NCBI RefSeq assembly: GCF_035918235.1
Contig: NZ_CP109486.1
Coordinates: 434,001 to 498,000 of the forward strand
Source: Streptomyces sp. NBC_01445
GTDB taxonomy: Bacteria > Actinomycetota > Actinomycetes > Streptomycetales > Streptomycetaceae
Length of the DNA stretch: 64,000 nucleotides
Reading direction: 5' to 3'
The translations under genes were made by a program, and so were the position numbers. The first letter of the stretch is position 1. The number at the start of each line of letters is the position of its first letter. The notes beneath the pieces were generated by a model that ran no database searches, had not been told where the DNA came from, and saw only the letters and a list, made by a program, of their open reading frames with translations. This document shows positions 8,858 to 17,678 of this stretch, in pieces.

Positions 8858-9949
8858 TCAAAGCTCCGCCAGGGGAACCACCGCCGGCCTCTCCGCCCGG
8901 CTGGCCACCATGACGGACGAGCCGCTCTCCGCCGAATTCAGCAGCGACTCCATGACATCGAGCACGTGGTACGCGAGCGAACCGCCGACGCGGGGTTCGC
9001 GCGTCGCGGGCGTGGCCGCCAGATCCGCGACGCCGTAGCCCCGCCCCGACCCGAGGTAGCCGGCGGAGACCGGGAGCGTCTCCCACTCGCCGGCGCCGAG
9101 GCGGAAGAGGCGAGTGTCGCCCTCGAAGTGGTTCGGGTCAGGCACCGCCAGTGTGCCCAGAGGTCCGTGCACCTCGATGTTCGCGGAGTGCGTCGCGGCC
9201 GCGTCGAAGCTCATCACCAGCGTTGAAAGCACTCCCGACTCATGCACAAGGACACCCGTGACATGGGTGTCCACGTGGACGTCGACCCGCTCACCGGCCC
9301 GCGGCCCACTGCCGATCTCGCGCTCCATACGCGTGTGGCTCGCCGCTCCGATCACCGAGGTCACGGGCCCGAGCAGCGTGACGAGGGCGGTGATGTAGTA
9401 CGGGCCCATGTCGAGCAGTGGTCCGCCGCCCGGGGCGTAATAGAAGTCCGGGTTCGGGTGCCAGCGTTCGTGTCCGGGCGTGACCATCGTCGCCGTCGCC
9501 GCGACCGGTGCGCCGATGAGTCCGTCGTCGATGGCCTTGCGTGCGGTCTGAATGCCGGTGCCGAGAACGGTGTCCGGCGCGCAGCCGACGACAACTCCCG
9601 CCAGCCGGGCGGCCTTCAGCACCAGGTGGGCCTCTTCCGTCGTGGCGGCCAGGGGCTTCTCGCCGTAGACGTGCTTGCCGGCCGCGATCGCCTTGAGTGC
9701 TATCTCGCCGTGCGTGGCGGGGATCGTCAGGTTGAGTACGAGGTCCACGTCGTCGGCGGCGAGCAGCTCGTCGACGCTCAGGATGCGCACATCGCCGCCG
9801 TCCCACTCCTCCGCAACGGCCCGGGCGCGCGCCGCGTCCAAATCGGCTACGGCGACCAGGGCGACATCCCCCAGCCTGCGCAGGCTGGCGAGGTACTGGC
9901 CGACGATCGTGCCGCACCCGATGATCCCGATGTTCAGCGGCTGGCCCAC
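8858..9949 (-). CDS. Gfo/Idh/MocA-family NAD(P) oxidoreductase
   Basis: Sugar or polyol dehydrogenase of 363 residues. The GTG at 9949 overlaps the upstream ThuA-like gene by 16 bases, so the two are coupled. The N-terminus shows the Rossmann fingerprint NIGIIGCGTIVGQYLASLRR; the middle has the signature EKPLAA (residues about 95-100), with the lysine conserved in this family, and GGGPLLDMGPYYITAL, typical of the C-terminal alpha/beta domain. Such enzymes oxidise or reduce hydroxyl groups of sugars and inositols in the cytoplasm. Together with ThuA it forms a pair frequently found in actinobacterial sugar clusters, but the substrate cannot be named. Confidence 0.9.
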   Translation of the reverse strand: MGQPLNIGIIGCGTIVGQYLASLRRLGDVALVAVADLDAARARAVAEEWDGGDVRILSVDELLAADDVDLVLNLTIPATHGEIALKAIAAGKHVYGEKPLAATTEEAHLVLKAARLAGVVVGCAPDTVLGTGIQTARKAIDDGLIGAPVAATATMVTPGHERWHPNPDFYYAPGGGPLLDMGPYYITALVTLLGPVTSVIGAASHTRMEREIGSGPRAGERVDVHVDTHVTGVLVHESGVLSTLVMSFDAAATHSANIEVHGPLGTLAVPDPNHFEGDTRLFRLGAGEWETLPVSAGYLGSGRGYGVADLAATPATREPRVGGSLAYHVLDVMESLLNSAESGSSVMVASRAERPAVVPLAEL

Positions 9950-10632
9950 AGCAGGCCCCTTTCGACGATGGTACGGACGCTGGGGTTCTCGAGGTCCTCG
10001 ACGTGGTGTCCCGGCGTGCACACGAAGATCCGGCCCTTGCCCCACCGGCGGGTCCAGATGGCCGGCGAGGTGACTTCCCGGTGCCAGGGGTCCCAAGGGC
10101 GGATCTTCTGGGTGGTGGTGGCGAGGACGTCGATGTAGTCGTCGGCGAGGACCCAGTACTGCTCGGTGACGAGATCGAAGTCCGCTATGCCCTCGGTGAT
10201 GGGGTGCTCGGCCGCGGCCGGAAGCATGTTCACGGTGTACGGGACGTAGTTGTCGGACTGCTCGCCGTTTCGCTCGTCCCGGTGTTTTCCCGGATGAGAG
10301 GCGAACTGCCCGCCAATGAGATGCAGATAGTCGGCGGTGTTGCGGTAGGAGTCGGCGATCCCGCCGTGCCAGCCGGCGAGACCGGTGCCGTTCTCGACGG
10401 CCGTCCGCAGCCCGGCGAACTCCTCCCGCTCGATCGTGGACATCGTCACGCACTGCACGACGAGGTCCACTCCGGCCATGTACGTGGCGTTCGCATAGAT
10501 CTTGGGCGAATCCTCGACCCGTATCTCGTAGCCATGCGCCGTGAGGTGCGGGATGAACAGGTCGGTGGCCTCGACGGGCTGGTGCCCCTCCCAGCCGCCG
10601 CGTACGACGAGGGCCTTCTTGGTGGTCGCCAC
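9934..10632 (-). CDS. ThuA-like trehalose-utilisation family protein
   Basis: Protein of 232 residues with the ThuA fold, related to glutamine amidotransferases. It begins MATTKKALVVRGGWEGHQPV and shows the conserved GLAGWHGGIADSYRN, ATTTQKIRPWDPWHR and KGRIFVCTPGHHVEDLENP segments. In rhizobia ThuA takes part in trehalose and sucrose use with a Gfo/Idh dehydrogenase; that link fits the coupled oxidoreductase downstream. The real biochemical role of the family remains poorly defined. A permease remnant directly upstream suggests it once belonged to a sugar-uptake operon. Confidence 0.88.
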   Translation of the reverse strand: MATTKKALVVRGGWEGHQPVEATDLFIPHLTAHGYEIRVEDSPKIYANATYMAGVDLVVQCVTMSTIEREEFAGLRTAVENGTGLAGWHGGIADSYRNTADYLHLIGGQFASHPGKHRDERNGEQSDNYVPYTVNMLPAAAEHPITEGIADFDLVTEQYWVLADDYIDVLATTTQKIRPWDPWHREVTSPAIWTRRWGKGRIFVCTPGHHVEDLENPSVRTIVERGLLWASR

Positions 10633-10690
10633 TGATCTCCTTTGCTGTACGAGATGGCTGTTGCTGTACGAGATGGGTGCCTACGTGCGC

Positions 10691-10797
10691 CTACTTGCCG
10701 AAGCCGGCCGTCAGGCAGCTGACGAGCTGGCGGCGTGCGATCACGTACACGCCGAGGAGCGGCAGCGTCGCGAGGGCCAGGGCGGTGCCGCAGAACG
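10691..10797 (-). pseudogene. C-terminal scrap of MalG-type permease
   Basis: About 35 codons ending LALATLPLLGVYVIARRQLVSCLTAGFGK, the usual tail of carbohydrate permeases of the MalG class. Upstream of about 10797 the reading becomes an arginine-rich string with no family likeness, so only the tail of the gene survives. It lies just upstream of the ThuA-like gene on the same strand and marks a lost importer. Confidence 0.75.
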
Positions 10798-10912
10798 TCG
10801 TTACGGCGGTACGCAGTCTGCGGCGTCTGAGTAGTCTGCGAAAGTTCACGGTCTTCCGGTCCTCAACGCTGAGAGACGTAGGCTTGGAAGGCGATCCGAC
10901 CTCGCAAAAGTT

Positions 10913-10924
10913 CGAAAACTTTCG
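10913..10924. promoter_or_regulatory. CGAAA/TTTCG operator near second LacI gene
   Basis: CGAAAACTTTCG, an inverted repeat of five-base arms around AC, with a partial copy (CGAAAGTTC) at 10839-10847. It lies between the lost permease and the LacI pseudogene at 11116, the same arrangement as at the intact locus around 3.8 kb. Confidence 0.55.
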
Positions 10925-11115
10925 GAGATTGTTCGATACATTGGCACCGTAGGGAGGGGTGGAGATCGCGGTCAAGAGGCGTGCACACAGTGACATTTGA
11001 GCGTGGTCGCTGGAGGGTGAGTGGGCAAAAGCCGACATCACGCCAGGATTGACGCCGCGCGTGCCACACCCCAAGCTGCCGCTACCGAAAATATTTCGAG
11101 ACGTCAGGAAGCCAA

Positions 11116-12157
11116 ATGTCCCTCTCGTCCTCCTCGAGCAATACCAAACCCAAGCCCAAGCCCAGGCTTACGCCGGCCGCCATCGCGCGCGGCACGGGAG
11201 TCTCCACCGCCACCGTGTCCAAGGTCGTCAACGGCCGGGCGGACGTGGTTCCCGGAACGCGCACGAGGGGCCTTGCTGCACTCGAGGAGGCCGGGTACCG
11301 CTCACCGGCCCAGCGCCGCTCGCCCGTAGGGCCCTCTGTCGTCGAGGTCGCCTTCGACGCAATTGGCTCGGACTGACCCCTCGACGGTGCCCAAAGGCAT
11401 CCTCGACCACGCCGCGAGCGCTGGCGTCGAGATCATCCTCAGTACCACCGGAAGTCCACGGTCCACTCCACTCGACTCGGCCCACATAGCACAGCGCATG
11501 AGCAGTGAAGGCCGCGCCGGAATCATCGCGGTGACCTCGGCGTACGGCGAGCGCGACCTGGCCGCCTTCCAGCGCCAGCGCATCCCCGTCGTGGTCATCG
11601 GGCTCCTCCGTGGACACCCCTGCCTTCGGGCAGGGGTGGAAACAGACACTCGTTCAACCCGCCGCCCGTCGACGTCGTCAGCGTCGGAGCCACCAACTGG
11701 TGGGCGGGAAAGCCGCCACCGCACACCTCTCGGGCATGGGCCACCGCCGCATCGCCTACCTCGGCGGCCTGGAGTCGACGGAATGCAACCAGGCACGCCT
11801 GCACGGCTACCTGTCCGCTCTCACGGCCCACGACCCACGGCCTCATCCCCTGACCCCGACCTCCTCATCCACGGCCGCTTCCGCGCCGACCACGACACCG
11901 AAGGCCTCACCGCACTCCTGGCCCGCAGCAATCCCCCGACCGCAATCTTCGCCGGCAACGACGCCATCGCAGTCGGTGTCCTGCGCGAGGCCCGACCCCG
12001 CGGCATCCACGTACCCGAAGACCTGAGCCTGGTCGGCTTCGACGGCGCCGCCCTCCGCGCCGTACTCCGCCAATTCCGCGGCGAACAACCCGACACCCAC
12101 CGCGTGGAACTCGCCACGCAATTCGCAGTACGCGAATCGACCACGCTCCTCCGGTGA
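11116..12157 (+). pseudogene. LacI-family regulator, multiply frameshifted
   Basis: The N-terminus is intact: a start at 11116, basic tail and helix-turn-helix LTPAAIARGTGVSTATVSKV with hinge GRADVVPGTRTRGLAALEEA. The frame closes at 11376. Later family blocks appear in changing frames: GVEIILSTTGSPRSTPLD, then PVDVVSVGATNW, then GMGHRRIAYLGGLESTECNQ, then PTAIFAGNDAIAVGVLREA to the end at 12157. Between the second and third blocks a hairpin-bearing insert of roughly 50 bases (about 11600-11655) has no place in the family. At least three shifts plus the insert make this a dead gene, although a 86-residue DNA-binding fragment could still be made. Confidence 0.9.
11615..11638. repeat. Perfect hairpin inside LacI pseudogene
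   Basis: Arms CACCCCTGCC and GGCAGGGGTG around a TTCG loop. It sits within a roughly 50-base stretch that interrupts an otherwise recognisable LacI sensor domain. GC stems of this sort are typical of IS200/IS605 ends, so it may be the relic of a small derivative of such an element. Confidence 0.6.
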
Positions 12158-12624
12158 GGCGGCTTCGGTCAGGCGGTTGGCGATGCGAGCGCCTCACCTG
12201 CCTCCCCACGCGGTGGACGAGTAGGCGTACGCGTTCTGCATCGTGGAGGCCGTCCACCAACGCCTTTGCCACCGGGGGATCTTCGCCAACGGTGCAAAGA
12301 AGTGGGGTGATCCGTCGGCCGGACTGCTCTGGGCCCGACACATGGCAGCGCGAGAAGGCCACGCTGCTCAACTGTGAGGGACGAGGAGTCAATCCGCGAG
12401 ACCATCGCCCGCAACGGCATCTTGCCCCAGCCATCGCCGTCGTCCCGTCCGGGGTGCTCCCCGTGCGATCTGCGCGGTCAGAGGCAGGACTTACTCACCG
12501 GAAGGCGGATGGAGCGACAACAGGCACCTCGACAACCGCATCGGCCTTCGGAACGCCCCGAGAATGCCCGATGATCACGTTGCCGCACCGGGAAACCACA
12601 AGATCCCCGACAACAAAGTCCCGC
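12158..12624. other. Intergenic stretch without recognised gene
   Basis: These 467 bases lie between the convergent ends of the LacI pseudogene and the MFS gene. Short readings exist on both strands (for example GEDPPVAKALVDGLHDAERV on the minus strand), but none joins to a start, ribosome site or known family. Probably debris. Confidence 0.4.
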
Positions 12625-13914
12625 TCAGCGCACCTTGCGCACGGGCAGGATGGCCAGCGCACCACCGAGACACACCAAGGAGGCGGTGATCAGCAGGATC
12701 GCGTAGTTGTGCCCGCCGCCGAGCGAGATGAGCAGCGCGCCGAGTGCGGGGGCGAAGATCTGTGGGGCCGACATCGCGATGTTGAAGATGCCGAGGTCCT
12801 TGGAAGGGTTGTCCGGGTCCGGCAGCACGTCGATGACGAGCGCGAGGTCGACACCGAGGTAGGTGCCGAAACCCAATCCCAGGACGATCTCCGCACAGTA
12901 GAACAAGGCAGTGGTGTCGGCCTGACTGAGGATCAGCATGCCGACACCGAACGACACGGCAGCGACGGCGATGAACGGCTTGCGGCGCCCGACCTGGTCC
13001 GAGAGCCAGCCGGCGGTCAGTGAGGCGCCCATAACGACCAGCCCATAGAGGAGGACGCCGACGGCGAGCGTCTCGGTCGCTTCGGCGGCGCTGAGCCGCA
13101 TCTCGTGCTGGAGGTAGATGAGACGGAAGGTGGTAAACATCCAGTTGGCGAGCGTCAGCAGGAAGCGGGAGAGCCAGGTCCAGGCGAAGTCCGGGTGCTG
13201 TTTGGGGCTCACCCAGTAGGTGCGCAGGACCGCCTTGAAGCCTTCCCGTGGGGGCTTCCGCTCCAGCGGCTTGTCCGGGAGGACCAGCATGTATCCGATC
13301 ACCAGGAGGATGCCGATGACGCTGGGTACCAGGAAGAGCAGGAGCATCTGGTCGGTGAAGTACTTAGCGATCCAGGTGCCCGCGGTGGGGGCAAGGTTCT
13401 GCATGATGCCGAGCAGTCCGCTGATCTTGCCGCGCTTGAGCTCGGGGACGTTGTCGGCGACGGTCGCGACGAATGCGGCGAGCGCGGCGTTGGCGGACGC
13501 CGAGGCGATGACGAAGCCGAGGGTGATGACGACGACGCTGCTCGCAGTGGCGATGAGCAGCAGCCCGACGAACAGGCCCAGCATGCCGAGGGCGAGCCAG
13601 GGCCGACGCCGGCCGTAGCGGCTGGTGGTGCGGTCGCTGAGACGCCCGAAGAACGGGTTCGCCAGCATCGCGGCGACCGAGCCCGTGGTGGTGACGATCC
13701 CGAGCGACGAGACCTGGTCGCTCTCGGGGACGATCGCTTGGACTTTGAGTTGCAGGCTGACGAGGATGGGCGTCAACAGAGCCAGGAATATACCGAGTTG
13801 ACCTGCCGCCATACCGGCCACCAGTCGGGGTCGGGGGGCTGCGACGGCCGAGGGGGTGCGCGGCGTGCCGCGTTCGGGCGCGGCGGTGTCGCTGCGGAGG
13901 GTTTCGGGGGTCAC
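12625..13914 (-). CDS. MFS transporter, probably sugar/glycoside uptake
   Basis: Membrane transporter of 429 residues with about twelve hydrophobic segments and a long central cytoplasmic loop (KPLERKPPREGFKAVLRTYW). The MFS loop 2-3 motif is present as GRLSDRTTSRYGRRRPWLALG near residues 90-110 and is echoed in the second half as GWLSDQVGRRKPF. Start is GTG at 13914 behind AAGGAAG. It follows the GH3 glycosidase by about 118 bases on the same strand, so it likely imports the disaccharide or glycoside that this enzyme cuts in the cytoplasm. Substrate is not readable from the sequence. Confidence 0.88.
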   Translation of the reverse strand: MTPETLRSDTAAPERGTPRTPSAVAAPRPRLVAGMAAGQLGIFLALLTPILVSLQLKVQAIVPESDQVSSLGIVTTTGSVAAMLANPFFGRLSDRTTSRYGRRRPWLALGMLGLFVGLLLIATASSVVVITLGFVIASASANAALAAFVATVADNVPELKRGKISGLLGIMQNLAPTAGTWIAKYFTDQMLLLFLVPSVIGILLVIGYMLVLPDKPLERKPPREGFKAVLRTYWVSPKQHPDFAWTWLSRFLLTLANWMFTTFRLIYLQHEMRLSAAEATETLAVGVLLYGLVVMGASLTAGWLSDQVGRRKPFIAVAAVSFGVGMLILSQADTTALFYCAEIVLGLGFGTYLGVDLALVIDVLPDPDNPSKDLGIFNIAMSAPQIFAPALGALLISLGGGHNYAILLITASLVCLGGALAILPVRKVR

Positions 13915-14031
13915 GGCAGGCTACTTCCTTGTAGTCGGGCAGGACGCGGGGGGACGTAGAGAGGTGAGGTGTGTCTGGCGCACGTCGGGCGGGCCGCGAG
14001 GGTCGCGGCCGGGAGAACTGCGTGGCGCCGG

Positions 14032-16350
14032 TTACGCGTGGCGGAGGTGGCGCTCCGCGCCCACCCAGCGCTGCGGTCCCGTGAGTTCGACATCGGCGCT
14101 CAACCGGATGTCACCGCTGGAGGATCCGAGCATGAGGCGGATGGTGCCGGGCTCGACGAGCCGCCGGCCGTCGCCGGAGGCGTCCTTGGTGTACGAGGTC
14201 TGGTCGGCGTGCATCTTGAACGTCACACGGCTCTGTGCACCCGGTGCCAGGTCGATGACGTCGAAGGCCGCCAACTGCAGGGTGGGACGGGCGACTTGGG
14301 CGACCGGGTCGTCGTAGTAGAGCTGGACGGTCTCCCGGCCCGCGCGCTGTCCCGTGTTGCGGACGAGGCAGGAGACCTCGACGAACCCGTCGGTGGGGAC
14401 GCGCTCTCCGCCGTCGAGCCGCAGGTCCTCGTAGCTGAAGGAGGTGTACGACAGGCCGTGCCCGAAGGGGTACAGGGGTGTGTTGTCGAGGACGCTTATG
14501 CCTTCGCTGTGGCGGCCGAGCAGCGGGGTGAGGTACGTGCCCGGATTGCTGTCCGGGGTGGCCGGGATCTGTACGGGCAGCTTGCCGCTCGGGCAGGCCC
14601 GGCCCGACAGGACACGCGCCAGAGCCGGGCCGCCCTCTTCGCCGGGCATGAAGGTCTGCACGACGGCCACGCAGCGTTCGGCGAGTCCACCGAGTGCGTA
14701 GGGTCGGCCGGAGACGACGAGTAGGACGACCGGGGTGCCGGTGGCGAGTACTTTCTCGATCAACTGCGCTTGCACGCCCGGTAGTTGCAGATGAGGGGCA
14801 TCGCAGCCCTCCCCCGAGGTTCCGTTGCCGAACATTCCGGCGCGGTCGCCGACGACGACCAGGGCCAGGTCGGCCGAGGCGGCGGCACGCGCGGCGGCGG
14901 GCAGACCGGAGCGGTCGCCTCCGCTGACCTTGCAACCCGGTTCATGGACGAAGGTGATGTCCGGCAGTTGCGCGGTGAGCGCCTCGCGCAGGGTGGGCAG
15001 GGTGAGTCCAAGCGGGTGACCCGGGTACTTGGGCAGGACATGGTTGGGGAAGGAGTAGCAGCCCAGGAAGGTGGTGGCGTCGTCGGCGCCCGGGCCGATC
15101 AGGGCGATGGTGGGGGTGCAGGCGGCGTCGAGGGGCAGGGCGGCACCCTCGTTGGCCAGCAGGACGATGGAGCGTTCGGCGATGGTACGGGCGAGTGTGC
15201 GGTTGGTCGGCGAGTCGAGGTCGACGGGGGTGCCGAATCCGGCGTCCGCCTCCGGGGTGTAGTCGGCGTCGAGGAGGCCGAGTCGGAGCTTCTGGCGCAG
15301 GACGCGTTCGACGGCGCGGTCCAGGAGCTCGGGGGCGATCAGGCCGTCGTCGAGCTGTTGGGCGAGCGGGTCGCCATAGCAGCGGGTGTTGGGTAGTTCG
15401 ACGTCCATTCCGGCGGTCAGTGCGAGGCGGGCGGCGTCGCCTTCGGTGGCGGCGACGCGGTGCATGGTCTGCAGGAAAGCGATCGATCCGTAGTCGGAGA
15501 CGACTGTGCCGGTGAATCCCCACTGCTCGCGCAGCACTTTCGTCAGGAGCGACTCGTCCGCGCAGGCGGGAACCCCGTCCTGGTCGGTGTAGGAGTTCAT
15601 CACCGAGCCCACGGCGCCTTCGCGCACGGCCATCTCGAAGGGCGGCAGGATCACGTCGGCCATTTCTCGGGCGCCTATGGAGACGGGCGCGTGGTTGCGG
15701 GCGCCGCGTGATGCCGCATGCCCGGCGAAGTGCTTGAGCGTGGCGACGACGCCCTGGGACTGCATGCCTCGGACGTAGGCCGTGCCGATGAGGCTGGTCA
15801 AGTAGGGGTCCTCGCCGAGCGTCTCCTCGACGCGGCCCCAGCGGTAGTCGCGTACGACGTCGAGGACCGGGGCGAGGCCCTGATGGACCCCGACCGACGC
15901 CATGTCGTGGCCGATGGCGGCACCCATCTTCTCGACCAGTGCGGAGTCGAAGGTGGCGGCCCACGCCAGTGGGGTGGGGTAGACGGTGGCCCCGAAGGCG
16001 GCGAAGCCAGTGAGGCACTCGTCGTGTGCGATCGCCGGAATGCCTAGGCGGGTACTGCCGGTCAACATCCGTTGTACGCGGACGAGTTCGGCGCGGCCCT
16101 CTTCGGGAGTCAGGGGGCGGGTGCCGTAGGGGCGGGTGAGGTGGCCGATGCCGTGGGCAAGGGCCGTGGGCTCGTTCGAGCGGGCGGCGAGGGCTTCTTC
16201 GATTGGTGCGACGCGGGCGTCGCCGCTGCCGACGTTGGTCTTGGCCCAGTATCCGCCGAGCTGGGCGATTTTCTCGGCCCGGGTCATCTCTGCCAGGAGG
16301 GACTTGACCCGCTCGTCGGCGCACAGCGATGTGTCGTTCCAGGGGTTCAT
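14032..16350 (-). CDS. GH3 beta-glucosidase/beta-xylosidase, cytoplasmic
   Basis: Glycoside hydrolase of 772 residues without signal peptide. The ATG at 16350 follows GGAG. N-terminal barrel motifs include LGIPAIAHDECLTGF, TLKHFAGHAAS and the nucleophile region TGTVVSDYGSIAFL (Asp about residue 285). The second domain starts near residue 390 and carries GNGTSGEGCDAPHLQLPG. A fibronectin-III-like C-terminal domain follows (VSCLVRNTGQRAGRETVQLY). Length and three-domain order match bacterial GH3 enzymes such as the BxlA and BglX types. It precedes an MFS transporter gene. Beta-xylosidase is attractive given the xylan genes in the window, but beta-glucosidase is equally compatible. Confidence 0.93.
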   Translation of the reverse strand: MNPWNDTSLCADERVKSLLAEMTRAEKIAQLGGYWAKTNVGSGDARVAPIEEALAARSNEPTALAHGIGHLTRPYGTRPLTPEEGRAELVRVQRMLTGSTRLGIPAIAHDECLTGFAAFGATVYPTPLAWAATFDSALVEKMGAAIGHDMASVGVHQGLAPVLDVVRDYRWGRVEETLGEDPYLTSLIGTAYVRGMQSQGVVATLKHFAGHAASRGARNHAPVSIGAREMADVILPPFEMAVREGAVGSVMNSYTDQDGVPACADESLLTKVLREQWGFTGTVVSDYGSIAFLQTMHRVAATEGDAARLALTAGMDVELPNTRCYGDPLAQQLDDGLIAPELLDRAVERVLRQKLRLGLLDADYTPEADAGFGTPVDLDSPTNRTLARTIAERSIVLLANEGAALPLDAACTPTIALIGPGADDATTFLGCYSFPNHVLPKYPGHPLGLTLPTLREALTAQLPDITFVHEPGCKVSGGDRSGLPAAARAAASADLALVVVGDRAGMFGNGTSGEGCDAPHLQLPGVQAQLIEKVLATGTPVVLLVVSGRPYALGGLAERCVAVVQTFMPGEEGGPALARVLSGRACPSGKLPVQIPATPDSNPGTYLTPLLGRHSEGISVLDNTPLYPFGHGLSYTSFSYEDLRLDGGERVPTDGFVEVSCLVRNTGQRAGRETVQLYYDDPVAQVARPTLQLAAFDVIDLAPGAQSRVTFKMHADQTSYTKDASGDGRRLVEPGTIRLMLGSSSGDIRLSADVELTGPQRWVGAERHLRHA

Positions 16351-16557
16351 GGGGCTCCTGCATCCGGCCTGCACATCCGCGGGGCCACGAGGAGGCAGGC
16401 CGGCCGACGGATAAGTTCACGGCGTTGACAAAAAGAACGCGGGAAGCATGCGCACGGACAAGGCCTCAGGTCAAGAAGGTGCGTGCATTTTTCCGGCCGC
16501 CCGGAACAAAACATTCCGAGTGCGACGAAGGGCAGGCGCATGTGAGCTGGACCACCC

Positions 16558-16590
16558 TTGACAGCCCGCCAGATCCTAGATCATATATGA
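16558..16590 (+). promoter_or_regulatory. Promoter and palindromic operator of four-carbon operon
   Basis: A -35 box TTGACA (16558-16563) stands 17-18 bases before an AT-rich -10 region (TCATAT/CATATA, from 16581). The -10 region is embedded in the perfect ten-base palindrome TCATATATGA (16581-16590). AT-rich islands are rare in this GC-rich window, and the position over the -10 box suits a repressor such as the GntR protein encoded at the operon's end. Confidence 0.65.
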
Positions 16591-16608
16591 AATAGAGAAA
16601 GGGAGCCG

Positions 16609-17547
16609 ATGCTGACTCACACCGCAGAAACCTGGCCGATCGCCGCCGCCCTCCTGCAGTTCCCGAACACCGGACCTGATGGTGTCCCCACCCAGGACCA
16701 GCCCGCCGAACAGTGGGGGCAGACCCTGCAGGAGGTTGTGGACGCCGGGTTCACCGAGGTCGACCTCACCGATGGCTGGCTCCGTCCCGGCGACCTCGCC
16801 CCGGCCCGCCTCGAGGAGCTGCGCGCCACGCTCGCCAAGGTCGGCCTGACCGCCCCGGCCATCTCCGCGATCCGCCGCAGTGTCATCGACCCGGTCGACG
16901 GCGACGACAACCTCGCCTACTCGCACCGCACCATCGACGCGGCCGCCGCCCTCAGCGTCCCGCTCGTCTCCGTCGGTCTGCACCGGCCGCTCACCCCCGA
17001 GCAGCAATCCGTGCTCTGGTTCTGGACCGTGCCGGGACCGAAGGACCCGGCCGGCGACAAGGAGACATGGCACAAGGCCGTGACCCGGCTGCGCGAACTC
17101 GCCGACCACGCCGCCTCGGTGGGCGTGCAGCTTTCGCTGGAGATGTACGAGGACACCTACCTCGGCACGGCAGACTCGGCCGTCGCTTTGCTCACCGACA
17201 TCGAGCGCGACAACGTCGGCCTCAATCCGGACCTGGGCAACCTCATCCGCATGCAGCGCCCCATCGAGTCGTGGGAGTCGATGGTCACGAAGACCCTGCC
17301 GCACGCCAACTACTGGCACGTGAAGAGTTACTACCGCATGGAGGACCCCTCCACCGGCACCGTCCTCACGTCCCCCGCTCCCATGGAGTCCGGGTTCGTC
17401 AGCTACCGGCAGGCCGTCAAGATCGCCCTCGCCCACGGCTTCAACGGAGCGTTCTGCGTGGAGCACTACGGCGGCGACGGTCTCAGCGTATCCGCCGCGA
17501 ACCGCGAGTACCTGCGGCGCATCCTGCCCGGCCGCCCCACGGCCTGA
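16609..17547 (+). CDS. Sugar isomerase/epimerase-type TIM-barrel enzyme
   Basis: Protein of 312 residues from the xylose-isomerase-like (AP endonuclease 2) superfamily, with GGGAG before the ATG. The four expected metal ligands can be placed: Glu in LSLEMYEDTYLG, Asp in NVGLNPDLGNL, His in NYWHVKSYYR and Glu in AFCVEHYGGDG. Members isomerise or epimerise ketoses and hydroxypyruvate, or decarboxylate 3-oxo-isoapionate (OiaC type). As first gene of an operon with a DHA-type kinase and an RpiB-type isomerase, a role in delivering erythrulose or a similar C4 ketose is plausible. I cannot separate isomerase from decarboxylase by eye. Confidence 0.85.
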   Translation: MLTHTAETWPIAAALLQFPNTGPDGVPTQDQPAEQWGQTLQEVVDAGFTEVDLTDGWLRPGDLAPARLEELRATLAKVGLTAPAISAIRRSVIDPVDGDDNLAYSHRTIDAAAALSVPLVSVGLHRPLTPEQQSVLWFWTVPGPKDPAGDKETWHKAVTRLRELADHAASVGVQLSLEMYEDTYLGTADSAVALLTDIERDNVGLNPDLGNLIRMQRPIESWESMVTKTLPHANYWHVKSYYRMEDPSTGTVLTSPAPMESGFVSYRQAVKIALAHGFNGAFCVEHYGGDGLSVSAANREYLRRILPGRPTA

Positions 17548-17678
17548 GCCCGGCCCCAGCCGGGTCGACCCGACGCCGCCCCACCGGCCACCCACCCCCG
17601 ATCGGTGACCGGTCGGGCGCGCTCGGCCCCCTGCGCGCACCGACGCGCGCCCCGCCTCCCGACAAGGAACCACCTGCC

